Positions 1 through 11,400 of a stretch of DNA of 64,000 nt are shown here, in pieces (position 1 is the first letter of the stretch; every line of letters begins with the position of its first letter). Source of the stretch: Prosopocoilus inquinatus (taxonomy: Eukaryota; Arthropoda; Insecta; Coleoptera; Lucanidae); NCBI GenBank assembly GCA_036172665.1, contig CM069872.1, positions 41,340,101 through 41,404,100 on the forward strand, read 5' to 3'. Under the pieces are notes generated by a model that did not search any database, was not told the origin of the DNA, and saw only the letters and a list, made by a program, of their open reading frames with translations. The translations under genes were made by a program, and so were the position numbers.

Positions 1-182
1 TGCTTCGCACTGCTCGCCGACTTTACCTGAGCGCAAACCTGCAAGAAAAGCGCTGTTAGCGCTGCGAAATTAAGTATAATTGCGTGCGTACCTTTGTCTA
101 ATTCTGTAAGGGCGGAATTTGCGTCTTGTTCGGGTTCTCCAAGACCATTTTCACTGAAAGTATTCACTCGAACACCTAACAT
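1..182 (-). CDS. IntS7: Integrator complex subunit 7, first two coding exons (cut by window edge)
   Basis: Subunit of the nuclear Integrator complex, which cleaves snRNA and other RNA polymerase II transcripts. Read on the minus strand, exon 1 runs 182-92 from an ATG at 182-180 and ends at a GT donor (91-90) in phase 1. A 53-bp intron follows, and exon 2 starts at 38 and leaves the window at 1. The joined peptide carries DANSALTELDKG followed by LRSGKVGEQCEA, which matches from memory the conserved N-terminus of INTS7 (ANSAL.ELDKGLRSGK.GEQCEA). Only about 43 residues are visible; the family is usually near 950-1,000. The next gene upstream (RNF17-like) lies on the same strand about 3 kb away. 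The match is short but specific, so I am fairly sure. Confidence 0.85.
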   Translation of the reverse strand, partial: MLGVRVNTFSENGLGEPEQDANSALTELDKGTHAIILNFAALTALFLQVCAQVKSASSAK

Positions 183-234
183 GTTTGTTTACTTTTTTTA
201 AATGTCACATCAAACATGAAATTAGCAACGAACA

Positions 235-530
235 ATGACGTTTGTTGCCAACTGTCTAATATGTAAGACAGTATAATGGTACCGTCCGTCGCGTTCTTTA
301 ATTCAACATTTTGCTGTGATGGATGTACACAATGATTTAAAAAGTTGAAGAAAATCCAATATCTATTAGCTGTTACTACATTTCTATACAACACAAATTT
401 ATTATAATCTAACAGGTATGAATTTTTCTTTAACGTTTCAAATTACAGTCTACATCCATCAAGGCAAAATATTGAATCAAAGAACGGGACCGTACTATCA
501 CACTATCAGACGTTGAGAGTTATATTCATC
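235..530. repeat. Foldback (MITE-like) element upstream of IntS7
   Basis: Two arms of about 80 bases (near 251-334 and 447-528) are inverted copies of each other. Both contain GTTCTTTGATTCAA-like and TTTTGC.TGATGGATGTA-like blocks. The spacer is about 110 bp. The element begins only about 70 bp upstream of the IntS7 start codon, so it occupies the 5' flank. The exact ends and target duplication are unclear. Confidence 0.6.
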
Positions 531-631
531 ACATGTTGAATTAAAAAACGCGGCCTATTTTTTTAGTAGCATTTTGCGCAATTCCCCCTCCCCCTTTTGT
601 ATTAACTATTCCAGGCATTTTTTTTAAACAC

Positions 632-858
632 TAGGTGCTTTCTTTCGCACACAAAATCGTGATCCAAACGTGTTTTGATTCAAAAACCTTTTCTTTGAAT
701 CTTTCTATTTTTAAAACTTGTTTGGATTGAATTATGGTTATTTACAAATGAACTGTCACTCAAAAATTCAAGTCAGGTGTTTTGATGCAACAACTACGAA
801 ATTCGGGCCCAAACTATTCGAAACACTATTCAAACTTTTAAGCGAAAGAGAGCACCTA
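632..858. mobile_element. MITE family A, copy 1
   Basis: The left end TAGGTGCTTTCTTTCGC and the right end GCGAAAGAGAGCACCTA are inverted repeats. The interior (CAAAATCGTGATCCAAACG, ACTACGAAATTCGGG) is shared with copies at 1471-1743 and 21121-21247, which establishes a dispersed family. There is no coding capacity; the open frame at 718-930 is part of the element. Confidence 0.8.
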
Positions 859-980
859 ATATCGGAAGCAAAAAAAGTAGGCAAATTACAGTTTCCTATA
901 ATTATTTTTTCTGAAAATGGTAGTGATTAAAGACTACTTCACAGATAACATTTAAAAAATTGAAATTGAACAAATATCCA

Positions 981-1077
981 TGGCCCTGGTGGGGTTTGGA
1001 CCCACGCCAAAGACTGACACGGTGATATAAGTCGGTTAAGCTGACCGCTAAACCACTCGCCTGCCCAGAAAAAATAG
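981..1077 (-). other. tRNA-like sequence (tRNA-derived SINE head or tRNA pseudogene)
   Basis: On the minus strand this has an A-box-like GAGTGGTTTAGCGGTCAGC and a B-box-like GGGTCCAAACCCC. A five-base GTGGG/CCCAC T-stem closes a seven-base loop. The acceptor strands do not pair (the 3' side CAGGGCC has no GGCCCTG partner), and the middle does not fold into a clear anticodon arm. It is therefore a tRNA relic or SINE head, not a working tRNA. AT-rich sequence with no recognisable body follows downstream. Confidence 0.5.
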
Positions 1078-1470
1078 CACTTAAATGTCAAATCAAAATC
1101 GGATGAAATTCTAAATTAACCGATAGAATTTTCAAGTTTTAAAACCAGTGTTTCCAACTGATTAGGTAGAAATACTAAGAGTATCTTCATCTCTTCTTAT
1201 TACATCAGATTAAAGTAAAGTGGAAATACAAGCAGTCATTTAAAATGATACCTATAAATTAAATTAGTTCAAAATAGTTTTGTTTTTAAGAATCACATTA
1301 AAATTAAGTGAATTTAAATATAGAACGGCTATAGTAGACGTTTACCAACTTAAATTCATTCTTGATCACCTTGTAAAATCTAGAGTTAAGTATTACAATG
1401 GTGGATCCAGAAAATTGTAAACTGCTGCACTGAGAATTAACATTAATGTCAAAAATTGGAAATTTTGTAA

Positions 1471-1743
1471 TAGATGCTTTCTTTCGCTCACAAAAACTTG
1501 GTCCAAACGTTTAGTTTCAAAGACGGACGTTCCTTTGCAAACGGATTAATCCCCACTTTCCTTGAAATTCCAGTCCGCATCGATATTCCCCTTTCGTATT
1601 CGAATCAAACTATTTTTATATCTTATTTGGACTGAACTGCAGTTATTTGCAAACGAACTGTCAATCAATAATTCAAATCTGATTTATTTTGTTACAATAA
1701 CTATAGAATTCAGATTCAACTTTAAAGCGAAAGAAAGCAGCTA
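1471..1743. mobile_element. MITE family A, copy 2
   Basis: Ends TAGATGCTTTCTTTCGC and GCGAAAGAAAGCAGCTA match the other family A copies. It is longer than copy 3 and keeps a middle absent there. TAAT flanks the right end and TAATA precedes the left, so a short TA-rich target duplication is likely. Confidence 0.75.
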
Positions 1744-2446
1744 ATGTGTAAAGTTGGACTGAGCCGGTTTCATTGTCAAGTGATTTTTTTATCGCCGCCT
1801 TACGGGATAGATATTTGATTGGTTTGTTTAATTAAACGAATTATACAGTGTGTCCCAGATCGAGTAGGTTATCACGCGCAACTTACTTATTAATGAAAAT
1901 AGAGATGTGGTTAAACGAGTAATGTTTTGCAGTTTTATTTGCTGATTCAGATGCCGCAGAGAAATTTTGAAAATTCCGAATAGTTCCGATATTATCGCAG
2001 AAAAACTGAAAATCGCTATTTACGTCTAACAACTTCATAATTACAATAAGAAATATGAAAGTAAGTTTGATAAAAAAGCTGAAAGGTAAATAAATAAAAT
2101 AAATTTAAAAAATATTAAAAAAATTTCATATTTTTATTTTAAATGAAGCAAGCGAGGAAAAATATAAGTTGCTTTTACTTCCAAAACAAAAATAAAATAA
2201 TGGTTGTAAGGAATGTTCAAAGTTCCTGAACATTATTACTTAAAACAACCGACGACCTTTTGCGACACGCTTTGCAGGGTACTTTATAAATGCTATGAAA
2301 TGCCTGTACCACTGCTTCAGGTATTTCTTCGTTGTTATAGTTGAAATTACCCCCAAAACTACTCCTATTTTTAATTTTTTTACTATGTTGACAAATAAAT
2401 CATCATTTGAACCATCGTTACAGTGAACCAGTGCCCACCCCAATCC
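1744..2446. other. AT-rich intergenic DNA, nothing recognised
   Basis: Low-complexity A/T runs (about 2090-2140) and no open frame with family-like content. A GTGTCCCAG block at about 1851 resembles one end of the CAGGGTG-type transposons seen elsewhere, but I found no partner end. Confidence 0.4.
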
Positions 2447-2692
2447 CCAGATTTATTTATTTTTCTGGTGTTTGCTCAAGGTGGGTCCTAAGTCATAGAC
2501 TTGACAGGATCTTAGGAACGGGGTGTATTTTTGTGTGTGTAAAGTGTTCCATGGCTTTGTTACGTCCAAGTCTCCTCGCCGTTGAAGGGGAAGCAGTGTC
2601 GAATTGTGTAACGACCACCCCCGAGAAATATCTCGAGACGGGTGCGAACCCACAATCCACAACGATTGCAAGGCCGTTTTTTGATAACATCC
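2447..2692 (-). mobile_element. tRNA-derived SINE-like element
   Basis: Read on the minus strand, a B-box-like GGTTCGCACCC lies at about 2640-2650. A G+C-richer body of about 180 bp follows, and the element ends in an AAATAAATAAAT tail near 2450-2466. A head with a Pol III B box, a body and a simple A-rich tail is SINE architecture. The A box looks degraded. Overlapping open frames on both strands here are by-products of the higher G+C content. Confidence 0.55.
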
Positions 2693-2838
2693 TATATACA
2701 AAAAAAGTAGATTCAAAAGTTAAAAATCAGTTCGCATTTGTTTACTGTACATATTTTCCAAATAAAACAAAATATCAATTATTTATTTTCCTAGTAATTC
2801 AAGTTTATTAAAAAAATTAAACTTGCATTTCATCGTTT

Positions 2839-3136
2839 TTTATTAGAACATCTTATAACAAAAAAAATTACAGTATTTGTAAATAGTTTAGTTACACCTA
2901 CATAGAAGTTTACAAACAGAAACCAATGTAACAGAAGTCTTAAATTGGAACAATTCGATTTAATAATACATAAAAAAATATCACTTTAACAAAACAAAAA
3001 AAAGAAAAAAAAAGGTTGCTTCTAAACAGGAATGATTTAAGAACGTCGCATTTACAATACTTAAGTATTAATAAACAAAACAAAACGAGTGCGCAAAGTA
3101 ATAGTAATAACAGTTAAAAAGAAAAGTTTTCTATGA
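2839..3136 (-). other. Probable 3' UTR of the RNF17/Qin-like gene
   Basis: AT-rich sequence directly after the stop codon of the Tudor gene. The nearest strong poly(A) hexamer on the minus strand is AATAAA at 2844-2839, about 295 bases downstream of the stop. Further AATAAA-like hexamers occur near 2780-2810. The position is an inference from the hexamer only. Confidence 0.4.
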
Positions 3137-5426
3137 TTAATCTTCTTTCAGTATTAATAGACCTTTGTCAATTAGATTCTGATAAGATAATTCGTCGGTG
3201 CCTTTGACGAATAAACGCACACTTAAGGGATTTCGAAACACAATTTCTGCACTCATCACGGTGTTAAAGTATGTCGACATGTCTTCGAAGACGTCGTTTA
3301 AACATGAAAGATCAGAAAGTTCGATGCCGTGAATAATAGCTAAGTATTGTTCAACGGGTACTTTCACCCACTCGGGTTTTATAGCCCGGACTGAATCGGA
3401 AGTTACAGTTTCAAAATTACCAAAATCGACAAACCAAACAGTAAGCGTATCGTTGGGATTAACGAGGAAAATCTGAGCTCGATACCACTCACCGTCCTCA
3501 GAAAATCTTGCAATGCAAGCCATGTCCACTCGGGGATTTTTAATAATCGGTTGATTTTTACCTTCCTTTTTAATTTTTTCGGATATAACATCGAAAAGTT
3601 CTCTATCGGAATTACTGTGGACAATTTCAAGTATAACTTTATTGAAATCAATTACATTTATAATAGCTACCAATACTTTTGATTGATCTGGAATGTCTGT
3701 GAGTTCGTAAGTAAGAATAGGATCTAGGTCTTCATTTTCATCTGAATTGTGCTCGCTGGGTGTGTTAACATTTTCTTCGTCTTCCACAATAACATCTGAA
3801 TCTTCTTGAGCTATGGCTTCATTTAGGATTTCTACGTCAGAGTTTTGTTGCTCTTCAACTTCATTATTCTGGGTGTGTTCATTCTGATAATCTTTGCTTT
3901 TATTTTTCGTTTTCTTACCTTTTGGAGGATGTATTATTAGATTTGAAGAATTCTGCAGCATGAATTGATTCACTGATAACTTATCCAAGTGTATAACCGC
4001 AGGTTTGGCATCACCACTTCCCTTGCTCTCTTTTAATGTCACAGTTACAATTTTATCGACAATCTGAGCATGTAAAATATCAAGATCGGAAGTCTGCCAT
4101 TTTCCGTTTTTAGGAAATACGTTGTGCAGAACTACTTTTTTCGCAAGTGACGGGACGTCAGGGTACAGAATGGCTTTAGTCAGATCTTTAGGGGTGCAGT
4201 CTTCTTCATTACCATAATCTACCATAACAACACGCACAGAATCCTTATCGACGCTAATTACTTTCCCTCGGTACCAATTGTCATTCATGAAATATTTTAC
4301 GCTGCATAAGTCTCCTGGTGCCCAGGTTACGTTCTGTGGTCCCGGAGGGGATTGCTCAAAAGCCATACTCATTTGTTTCTCCAGGTTCTCCAGGACGGAA
4401 TCCATTTCAACCTCGTGTAAAAATATTTCACCCAAGTCGTTAACAAATGTCGGCTTAGCTTGGAACACATCGCTTTCAAAAGGTAGGGGAGGCAACCAAT
4501 TGTGTATTTCTAATGGCACGGGAAACTCCTGCACTTTATCATGAATCTCTTCTTCCATTATGGCATTCCAATCTGTTAATTTATCAATATCTTTCGAACA
4601 TTCCCCAAAAGAACATTTATCAGAGCTACCGGATTTGTTTTCATTTTCAGATTTGATTGATTCGTCGGATTCATCCGTGACTTTCGTTTTCAACGCAAGC
4701 CCATTGCTAAGCAACAACTTATTAACGGAGTGGTATATTATTCTTGACGATTCTAAAGGACCACCGGGTATGATTTCTCGGTACCAAATTATTACCGGCA
4801 TGGATTTTCGCTCTATGTCAATGTTGCCGTGCTTAGCCAAATAAAAATCTTTGTTGTTGCTGAGGTATTCTTGCAGGTATTCACAAGCCATCGCGGACCA
4901 TTTTTTAGAATCGCCGGCCGGAATGACGCCGGCCAAATGACAACGAAAAGCAAAGTTTCGCATATCCTGGAACTTAACGTCCAAGACGCCAACGCTCTTC
5001 TTGTCAATGACTACGTTTATCCCCGAATCACGTAAGTGAACTTCGAATTTATTATCGGGCAAGTCGGAGTGAATAATACCCCGATGGTATTGTTTTTTGT
5101 GGTAAATTACGCAAGGGTCATTTACCTTCAGATCTTTGGGCGACTGGAAGAAGTGCTTGGAATAGTAATCTTGGAACTCCAGGTTAAATTCATGTTGCTC
5201 CTGCTTCTTTTCAGTGAACTTAACGTAAATCAAATCGGGATCGATGACTGATAAGATTTCAACGGGTTTGCGAAGCAGATGCCCATCTTCTTCACTCGTG
5301 TCAAGAGCGCCCTGATTCGAACTTTGTATAGTCTTCATCATATTCATAGTGAAACTTTCACAGTTTTCATTTCGCTCTTCTACAGCCGGTGCTGTCTCAT
5401 ACTGAGGCCACTCAATGGTCAACGAA
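3137..5426 (-). CDS. RNF17/Qin-like gene, terminal exon with Tudor domains 3-5
   Basis: A 2,290-nt last exon follows the acceptor ATTGTAG at 5427; the frame is entered by one base completing an Ile codon. It encodes Tudor 3 (EILSVIDPDLIYVKF, YHRGI, degenerate cage), Tudor 4 (GDLCSVKYFMNDNWYRG, VDYGNEED) and Tudor 5 (VLVAIINVIDFNKVILEI, DGEWYRAQ, VDFGNFE). A Lys/Asn-rich then Glu/Asp-rich linker separates Tudors 4 and 5. The stop is TAA at 3139-3137. The open frame can be started at a TTG near 5422, but no ATG start is needed because this is an internal join. Confidence 0.9.
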
Positions 5427-8400
5427 CTACAATAACGTAGATGAATTGATTACATCATTCTTAAGCTGCTTTTCCTGCTCGGAAGATTCGAGTATTTGGG
5501 GATTGCCACTACTGGCTTTTATTAATCACGTGATCAACGATAACCAGTAACTTTCGTCAAGTGACTGACACCAATCCCCAAATACCCAATTTTCCGAATC
5601 TCCTTAGAGGGGAAAAGCAGCTTTAAATACACCCTTACATGTCACCGGTGGACTCGGCGAGACTTTCTTTAACCATAACCGCATTGATGCAATAATGCAT
5701 GTTGGGGAAACATTCGAATAAAGCGACTTCCACAGGCTGGGCAACTTTACTCACCACCATCTTAAGAACCACCTGGTCCTTAATGAATTTATCGAAATGA
5801 TGAATAGAATTTTGGGACCAGTAAGACCCGTCGCCGTTAGGTTTTATGTCGGCGAGCTTTACCAGTATCGCCTGTAATTTAAAAATAAATAAACTCAAGC
5901 CGTTTAAGCAAATTAAATTGGCTAGTACTTGGCGCTCCACGGAAATAAAACGTTCGTTTAACCGTCTGATGTAATTCCATGGAATCGAGATGGTGTTGCC
6001 AACATCAACGAGGTGAACAGTAACAATACCTCGACCTTCTGTAAGGTCCGTAATAATTCCTCGGTACCAGGCCGTTGCATCTCCAGTTACGTAAGAGACA
6101 GCAACCACCATATCTATAAAAATAACGCATAGGTTTCAATGTTTTTATTGCAGCCCTGCAGTTATTATACCTTTTTTGGGAGCATAAATGAACCCCTTTT
6201 TGTTTTCTTTGTAAAATTTGAGCATGGAATCATGTAATTGAGTTAAGCTTCTTTGATTCTTATGCTGGAAATAGGCAAGTGGTTTTTTTTTGGAGGGGGG
6301 GCAAATGACCCTAAATAAGTCTTACCAGATTTACGTATACGTTATGGGGATCGGTAACAAAAGTTATAACGACATCCATAGTTTTCTCCTTCGTGTAATC
6401 TATGGTCTTTTCATACAATTTTAAATCGGTTATCTCTTTCAAATCCTAGAACATCAAAAGTAATTATAAGCAGCCACACTTCTCTTTTTGGTAGCCTTGC
6501 CTTTTTGATGTTGTCTAATTCGGTTGGTGATCTAATGTGTGGTATTCCATAGCCTACAAACATGAAGGCATCTCTCACCGATGTATTTCCTTCTATGGTT
6601 ATTATATCGACTTCCAATGACCCGTTTACTTCATTCATGATAACCATTAATAGGTCATTACCTGTTACGATGTGGGCCATGAGTTTGATCGCATTCGGAT
6701 CCCATTTGTTATCCTTGGAGGGGTACAAATCAAAGAGCTTGCACATTTTAGCAAACGGGGCTGGTTCACAGAGTTCCGTTGAGATTCCAGTTATGCTAAT
6801 AAAAAAAAAAACACCGGTTGTTCCAAATATGTCATCGCTATAATCAAATTAAACATACTATTGCTTCTTAACTTTTCTTGTGTTTCCATAATCGATGAAT
6901 AACACAGTGAAAGTAGCTTCTTTTTCGTTAATTTTGATTACCCTTCCTCGACTCCACTGTCTATCATCTGCATATTTCACTAAGTACAATGCGTCTGAAA
7001 TAAATATGCAAGTAGGTAATTGATTGTTCTTCATTGATGTAAGTGTCTCGCTTACTTAGTTCTGGTTTTGCAACGGGCAGCGCGAAGTTTTTAACAAAGA
7101 CATCGATGTTCTTAGATAATTGTTTCAAAGCGCCCTGCATGCTGGTTAGGTGAATGTAGAAGCATTCCGGGGTGTTTATATGGGTGACGATGACACTGGC
7201 GCGGTCGCCTACGAATTATTCACAAAATGATTAAAAAAAAAATTGTTAATCGATTTTAATAAACCTTTTCGAAACTTCGGCATTTGCATTTCGACTTTCT
7301 TGTCTTCGTAAACATTTTTTATCCAACTTTCCACGCTGTCTGTTCTGTTGGGTTTAACGGGGGTGAGTTCGAAGCTGCTCGTACTCAATTTATCTAACGA
7401 AGCTTACAAAAAAAAACAACAACGTTGTGAAGGTCGCAATGCTTAAAGAAAAAAATGTATGTACCTCTAAGAGGAAAAGAGCTGGTGGTGTGGCTGGATA
7501 AGCTTTCCGATGTTGAACTGCCATTGTCAGAAGATTCGTCAGCGTCGTAATCAGGGGGCAAGTCATCCTCGGTTACGAGAAAGTACGAGCAATCCAAGTC
7601 TGATTTTATGGAGAAGTTATCTTTTAGGTCGCTTAAAAGGTTCCCGCATATTAATCTGTAAGAGAATTATTTTGTATTTTTTCAAAAAGCAATTTAATAA
7701 GTGTGTCCAGAAATCCCCGCGTTCGGAGGTGGCCTTGCCTTAAACCTGAGACACAAAGAAACATACCGGGTGTCTCCAAATGCGTCGTGCCTGTTGAATA
7801 CACGAAAAAACGTTTCATACAAATGTTTAATCCGTTCAAGCTCCGTACAATTTAAAATTATTTTGATATATACAGGCTGTCTCAATTTGTCTGTACGATA
7901 TGGAGCTTTGTTATGTTAAATCGAACACCATATACTTTATAATGAATTTGAGTTTATACGCTTATTTTAAAGTAAGTTTAATAAGGGCCTATAGTTTTTT
8001 GAAATATTAGGCATCATTTATGGTGTTTAGAAAATAATTATACAAAGTCATCTCATTAAAAAGAAAGGTTAGAAAGCAGATATTATGGTACTGTTATAAG
8101 TTAAGTGGAAAGTATATACCATAGTAACAAAATTTGCTCTTTCTTAATTAGAATTGTAGTAAAACTACCTCCATTTTAATCATAATTTAAGGGAATTTTT
8201 TTTTTGTTTTTCAATGGAATGATGTTATTTTTAATAAAATTAAATTACTTTTTAATTAATTAAATTAAATTGAAATACATATTTAATACTATTTCGAAAT
8301 CTCTACATTTGAACGCATTAATTAAAGTTAGGAGATCAAGGAGTGAAACGTTTTACTCATTTTGAATAAAAGATCAATTTGCTAAGTTTATTAAGCCGCG

Positions 8401-11400
8401 GTTGTTTAAACTAAACACTCAAATGTGAAGTACAAGATATCTCAGAATTGTTTTTGTTACTCCTGCAGGTTTTAAAAATTTCGTTATTTTTATTTTGTAA
8501 AATCAGTGTTTAATTTTGTTAGGTTGAAATGATTAAAAAATATTTGCTGAAAAAGTGTTTATGGTATACTTTATTATTTGATAAAAAGAAACTTATCTAC
8601 AAGATATATGTATGTATGTAATTATGTGGTTCAGCAATATCTTTGGAGGAATCTTAAAAATATATTTTAAAAACACCAATCAAATTTCTTCACTCGTTAG
8701 AGTTTAACTAACTTGTCGTAACCACAACCCTTAGCAATGAAATAAGTAATCATTTCTTTAACAGCCTTTTATACAACCAGAACTTAATAAAGGTAGAAAA
8801 TTGCCGTTTTATTCAAAATATGTTTAAAATGTAGATATTTAGAAATATTAAGTTATTGCGTTTCAATTATTGTCAAAACAGAGACAGTTGTAATAGAGCC
8901 CCGTTTTTTTTTTAATGAATAGTAAATTTTATACCCCAATATCTGCTTTGTAACTTTCTTCGTTAATGAGATAATAATTGAATATATGAGAATAAAAAGG
9001 GCCTAAGTCCAGCTGGAATGATTATCAGAAAATGAGAATAAAGATTTATAAAACCTGTTATTTTCTCAATATGCAAAATTCTTCTTTCAACTTTCAGTAC
9101 ATTAAAAGTCTGTATACTTGGATAATATAACGACAGAAAAACGGTATTTCAATTTTTGGAAGATTATTAGAAATAATAGACAAACACAAATGGACTTGGG
9201 CCACTTTTATTTTGAAAACTATTTTGACTGGATATCCAACTAAATTTTCTTAATAAATTACGCTATTTGTATATAATTAATAAATTAATTATATAAATGT
9301 TAATAACTGGGGAAAATTAAAACTACATTCGGTAAATAAACAACGGTAATTAATTTTAACACACTTATTTAATCTCATTTTTCATAATCTGAATTATTTG
9401 CTTCTCCTTCATTCATTCTATTTTCTGGTGAAATGGATTTTAAGTTATTATAGTAATCTTTATTATTTTCATCCAAAAAACGACAAAGACTTTGAAACTT
9501 TTTAATTTTTGCTAGTTTTACTACCAATTTTCCAGTGTATAAGTTGTTCTGTGGAGTAGATGAAACCATTCCACACAACACACGGTACACTTCTTAAATT
9601 TAACCCGACATATTTTGCGCCACAACAATCTCATTTTTATGATACTTTGAAAACTTTATATTTGGTCACCTGGTACTTCTGATATTTATTCTGAACTATT
9701 TTTTGACAAACAGATGCAAGGATGTTCCTTAAAATTTACGAAATCTTTAAATATCGGTTTCTTTACTTCAAATCTGTTGGAAATTAAATCTAGCCATTCT
9801 TGAAATGGTTGGATTTTTTCATGTTTCTTACATTCGCTCTATTACAGAAAATAATCGGTCACAGATTATATAGATAGATTATGCTGATAGCTGTGCCAGA
9901 ACAAATAGATTCAAATCCTGGACTTAGGTCCATGTTCGTTTAAAATGTATTTTCTAGCCGTTATATATCCGGTTTGAATACCTTAAATAATAAAGTTAGG
10001 TCTTTTTTGCGTTAAATAATAGGACAAATTCATAAAGTTTAAGTATGCGTAATAAACTGATTTTCAAAAATTTCGGACTTAGGCCGTAATCTCATACATT
10101 CAATTATAAAAGTTACAATCTGTTTTTTCCGAAAACTGAAGCCTAATACCTTAAAAAATGTCGTGCATTTGGGTATAGGAAACGCTTTTTAAACTTAGGC
10201 CCGCTAATAAACTTCCCATTAAGTTATTTGGCAAATAAGTTGAAATTTATAAATGATTGTCTTGATGATTCGTCGAATTGTTCGTCAAATGAATTTATTA
10301 GGAGGTGGAAAGATCGGGTCACATCGTACTGATATATCGAGAGACTCCATATAAAGGCTGAGTCATCTACAGTATGTCCCAGTAATGTGTTCTCAAAATT
10401 AAAAACAAAATCAACATTTTAAACTATTCGATTAACCTATCACCTCTTCCCAAGCACCTTTGCCTAGTTCGCAGATCAAAATCCTTTTCGGTCGATGCAA
10501 CCTTATGCAAAATTAACATTTTAACAGAAGGAATTCCATGCTGACAAATGACGCCAAGTCGATTAAACTTGCTCGAGGAATGCTGCATAAGCGGATAATA
10601 TTTTGAGACGTTGATCTTTGGACTCGGACTTTTAAAATAATGCGACAAAAGCACTTTGACATCCTGCACAGAGAGTATGAAAAGAAAAAAATGTAATTCA
10701 AAAGGATCAGTTCAGTTAGTAAGGCATTAATCAGTTCAATACGTCGCACAGTTAATTAATAAGTCAGTCAGTCAATGAGTTATGCCCGATTTCTTCACCT
10801 CCTGATAAATTTATCTGCCAGGTATTATCCTTGGAAACCATTGTATCGATAAAATAGTTTCCGAGGATACTACCTGGCAGATAAATTTATCCGTAGGTGA
10901 AGAAATCGGGCCTTAGTCAATTTATTTGTGATTTGTTTGGACTCAGGTGTAGTACCAAGAACATTTATGGTAATGCAAAAACTTCAATTATTTTCATTAA
11001 GGACAGGACCACTAACATGACAGAAAAATGTCATATGCGAGAATCGAATCCGGAAACGCATCAGTTACATACCGACAGTTCTTACAGCTGAGCTAACGTG
11101 ACTCCGAAGTTCGATGGTTTTAAATCAGGAACAGGGTGAATGAAATATTTGTCGGCACCGGCAAATAGAAAATTTGTGAAATTTGTACATGCTGACCGCT
11201 CTTCCAACTAAGCTAACGTGACTCCGAAGTTCGAAGGCTTTAAATCAGGAACAGTTAGTGAACGAAATGAGATTTGCCGTCACAGGCGAGTAGAAAATTT
11301 ATCCGTAACAGTTACAAGGACTTGAATTATGTGCTGGAAGGGATGGTGAGTTAATCGACTAGTTTATTTTATTTTGTTTCGCGATTTAAAGAACACACTG

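Noticed and set aside
981..1077. Functional tRNA gene
   Set aside because: The acceptor stem does not pair and no anticodon arm is clear, although A- and B-box-like sequences exist.
2407..2811. 134-codon plus-strand frame and overlapping minus-strand frames
   Set aside because: They cover a SINE-like element with a B box and AAATAAATAAAT tail; no family resemblance.
6411..6746. 111-residue minus-strand protein ending near 6411
   Set aside because: It runs through the GC-AG intron at 6446-6500; the stop is in the wrong frame for the spliced product.
7394..7597. Stand-alone small gene on the minus strand
   Set aside because: It is one internal exon (7655-7465) of the Tudor gene read on into its intron.
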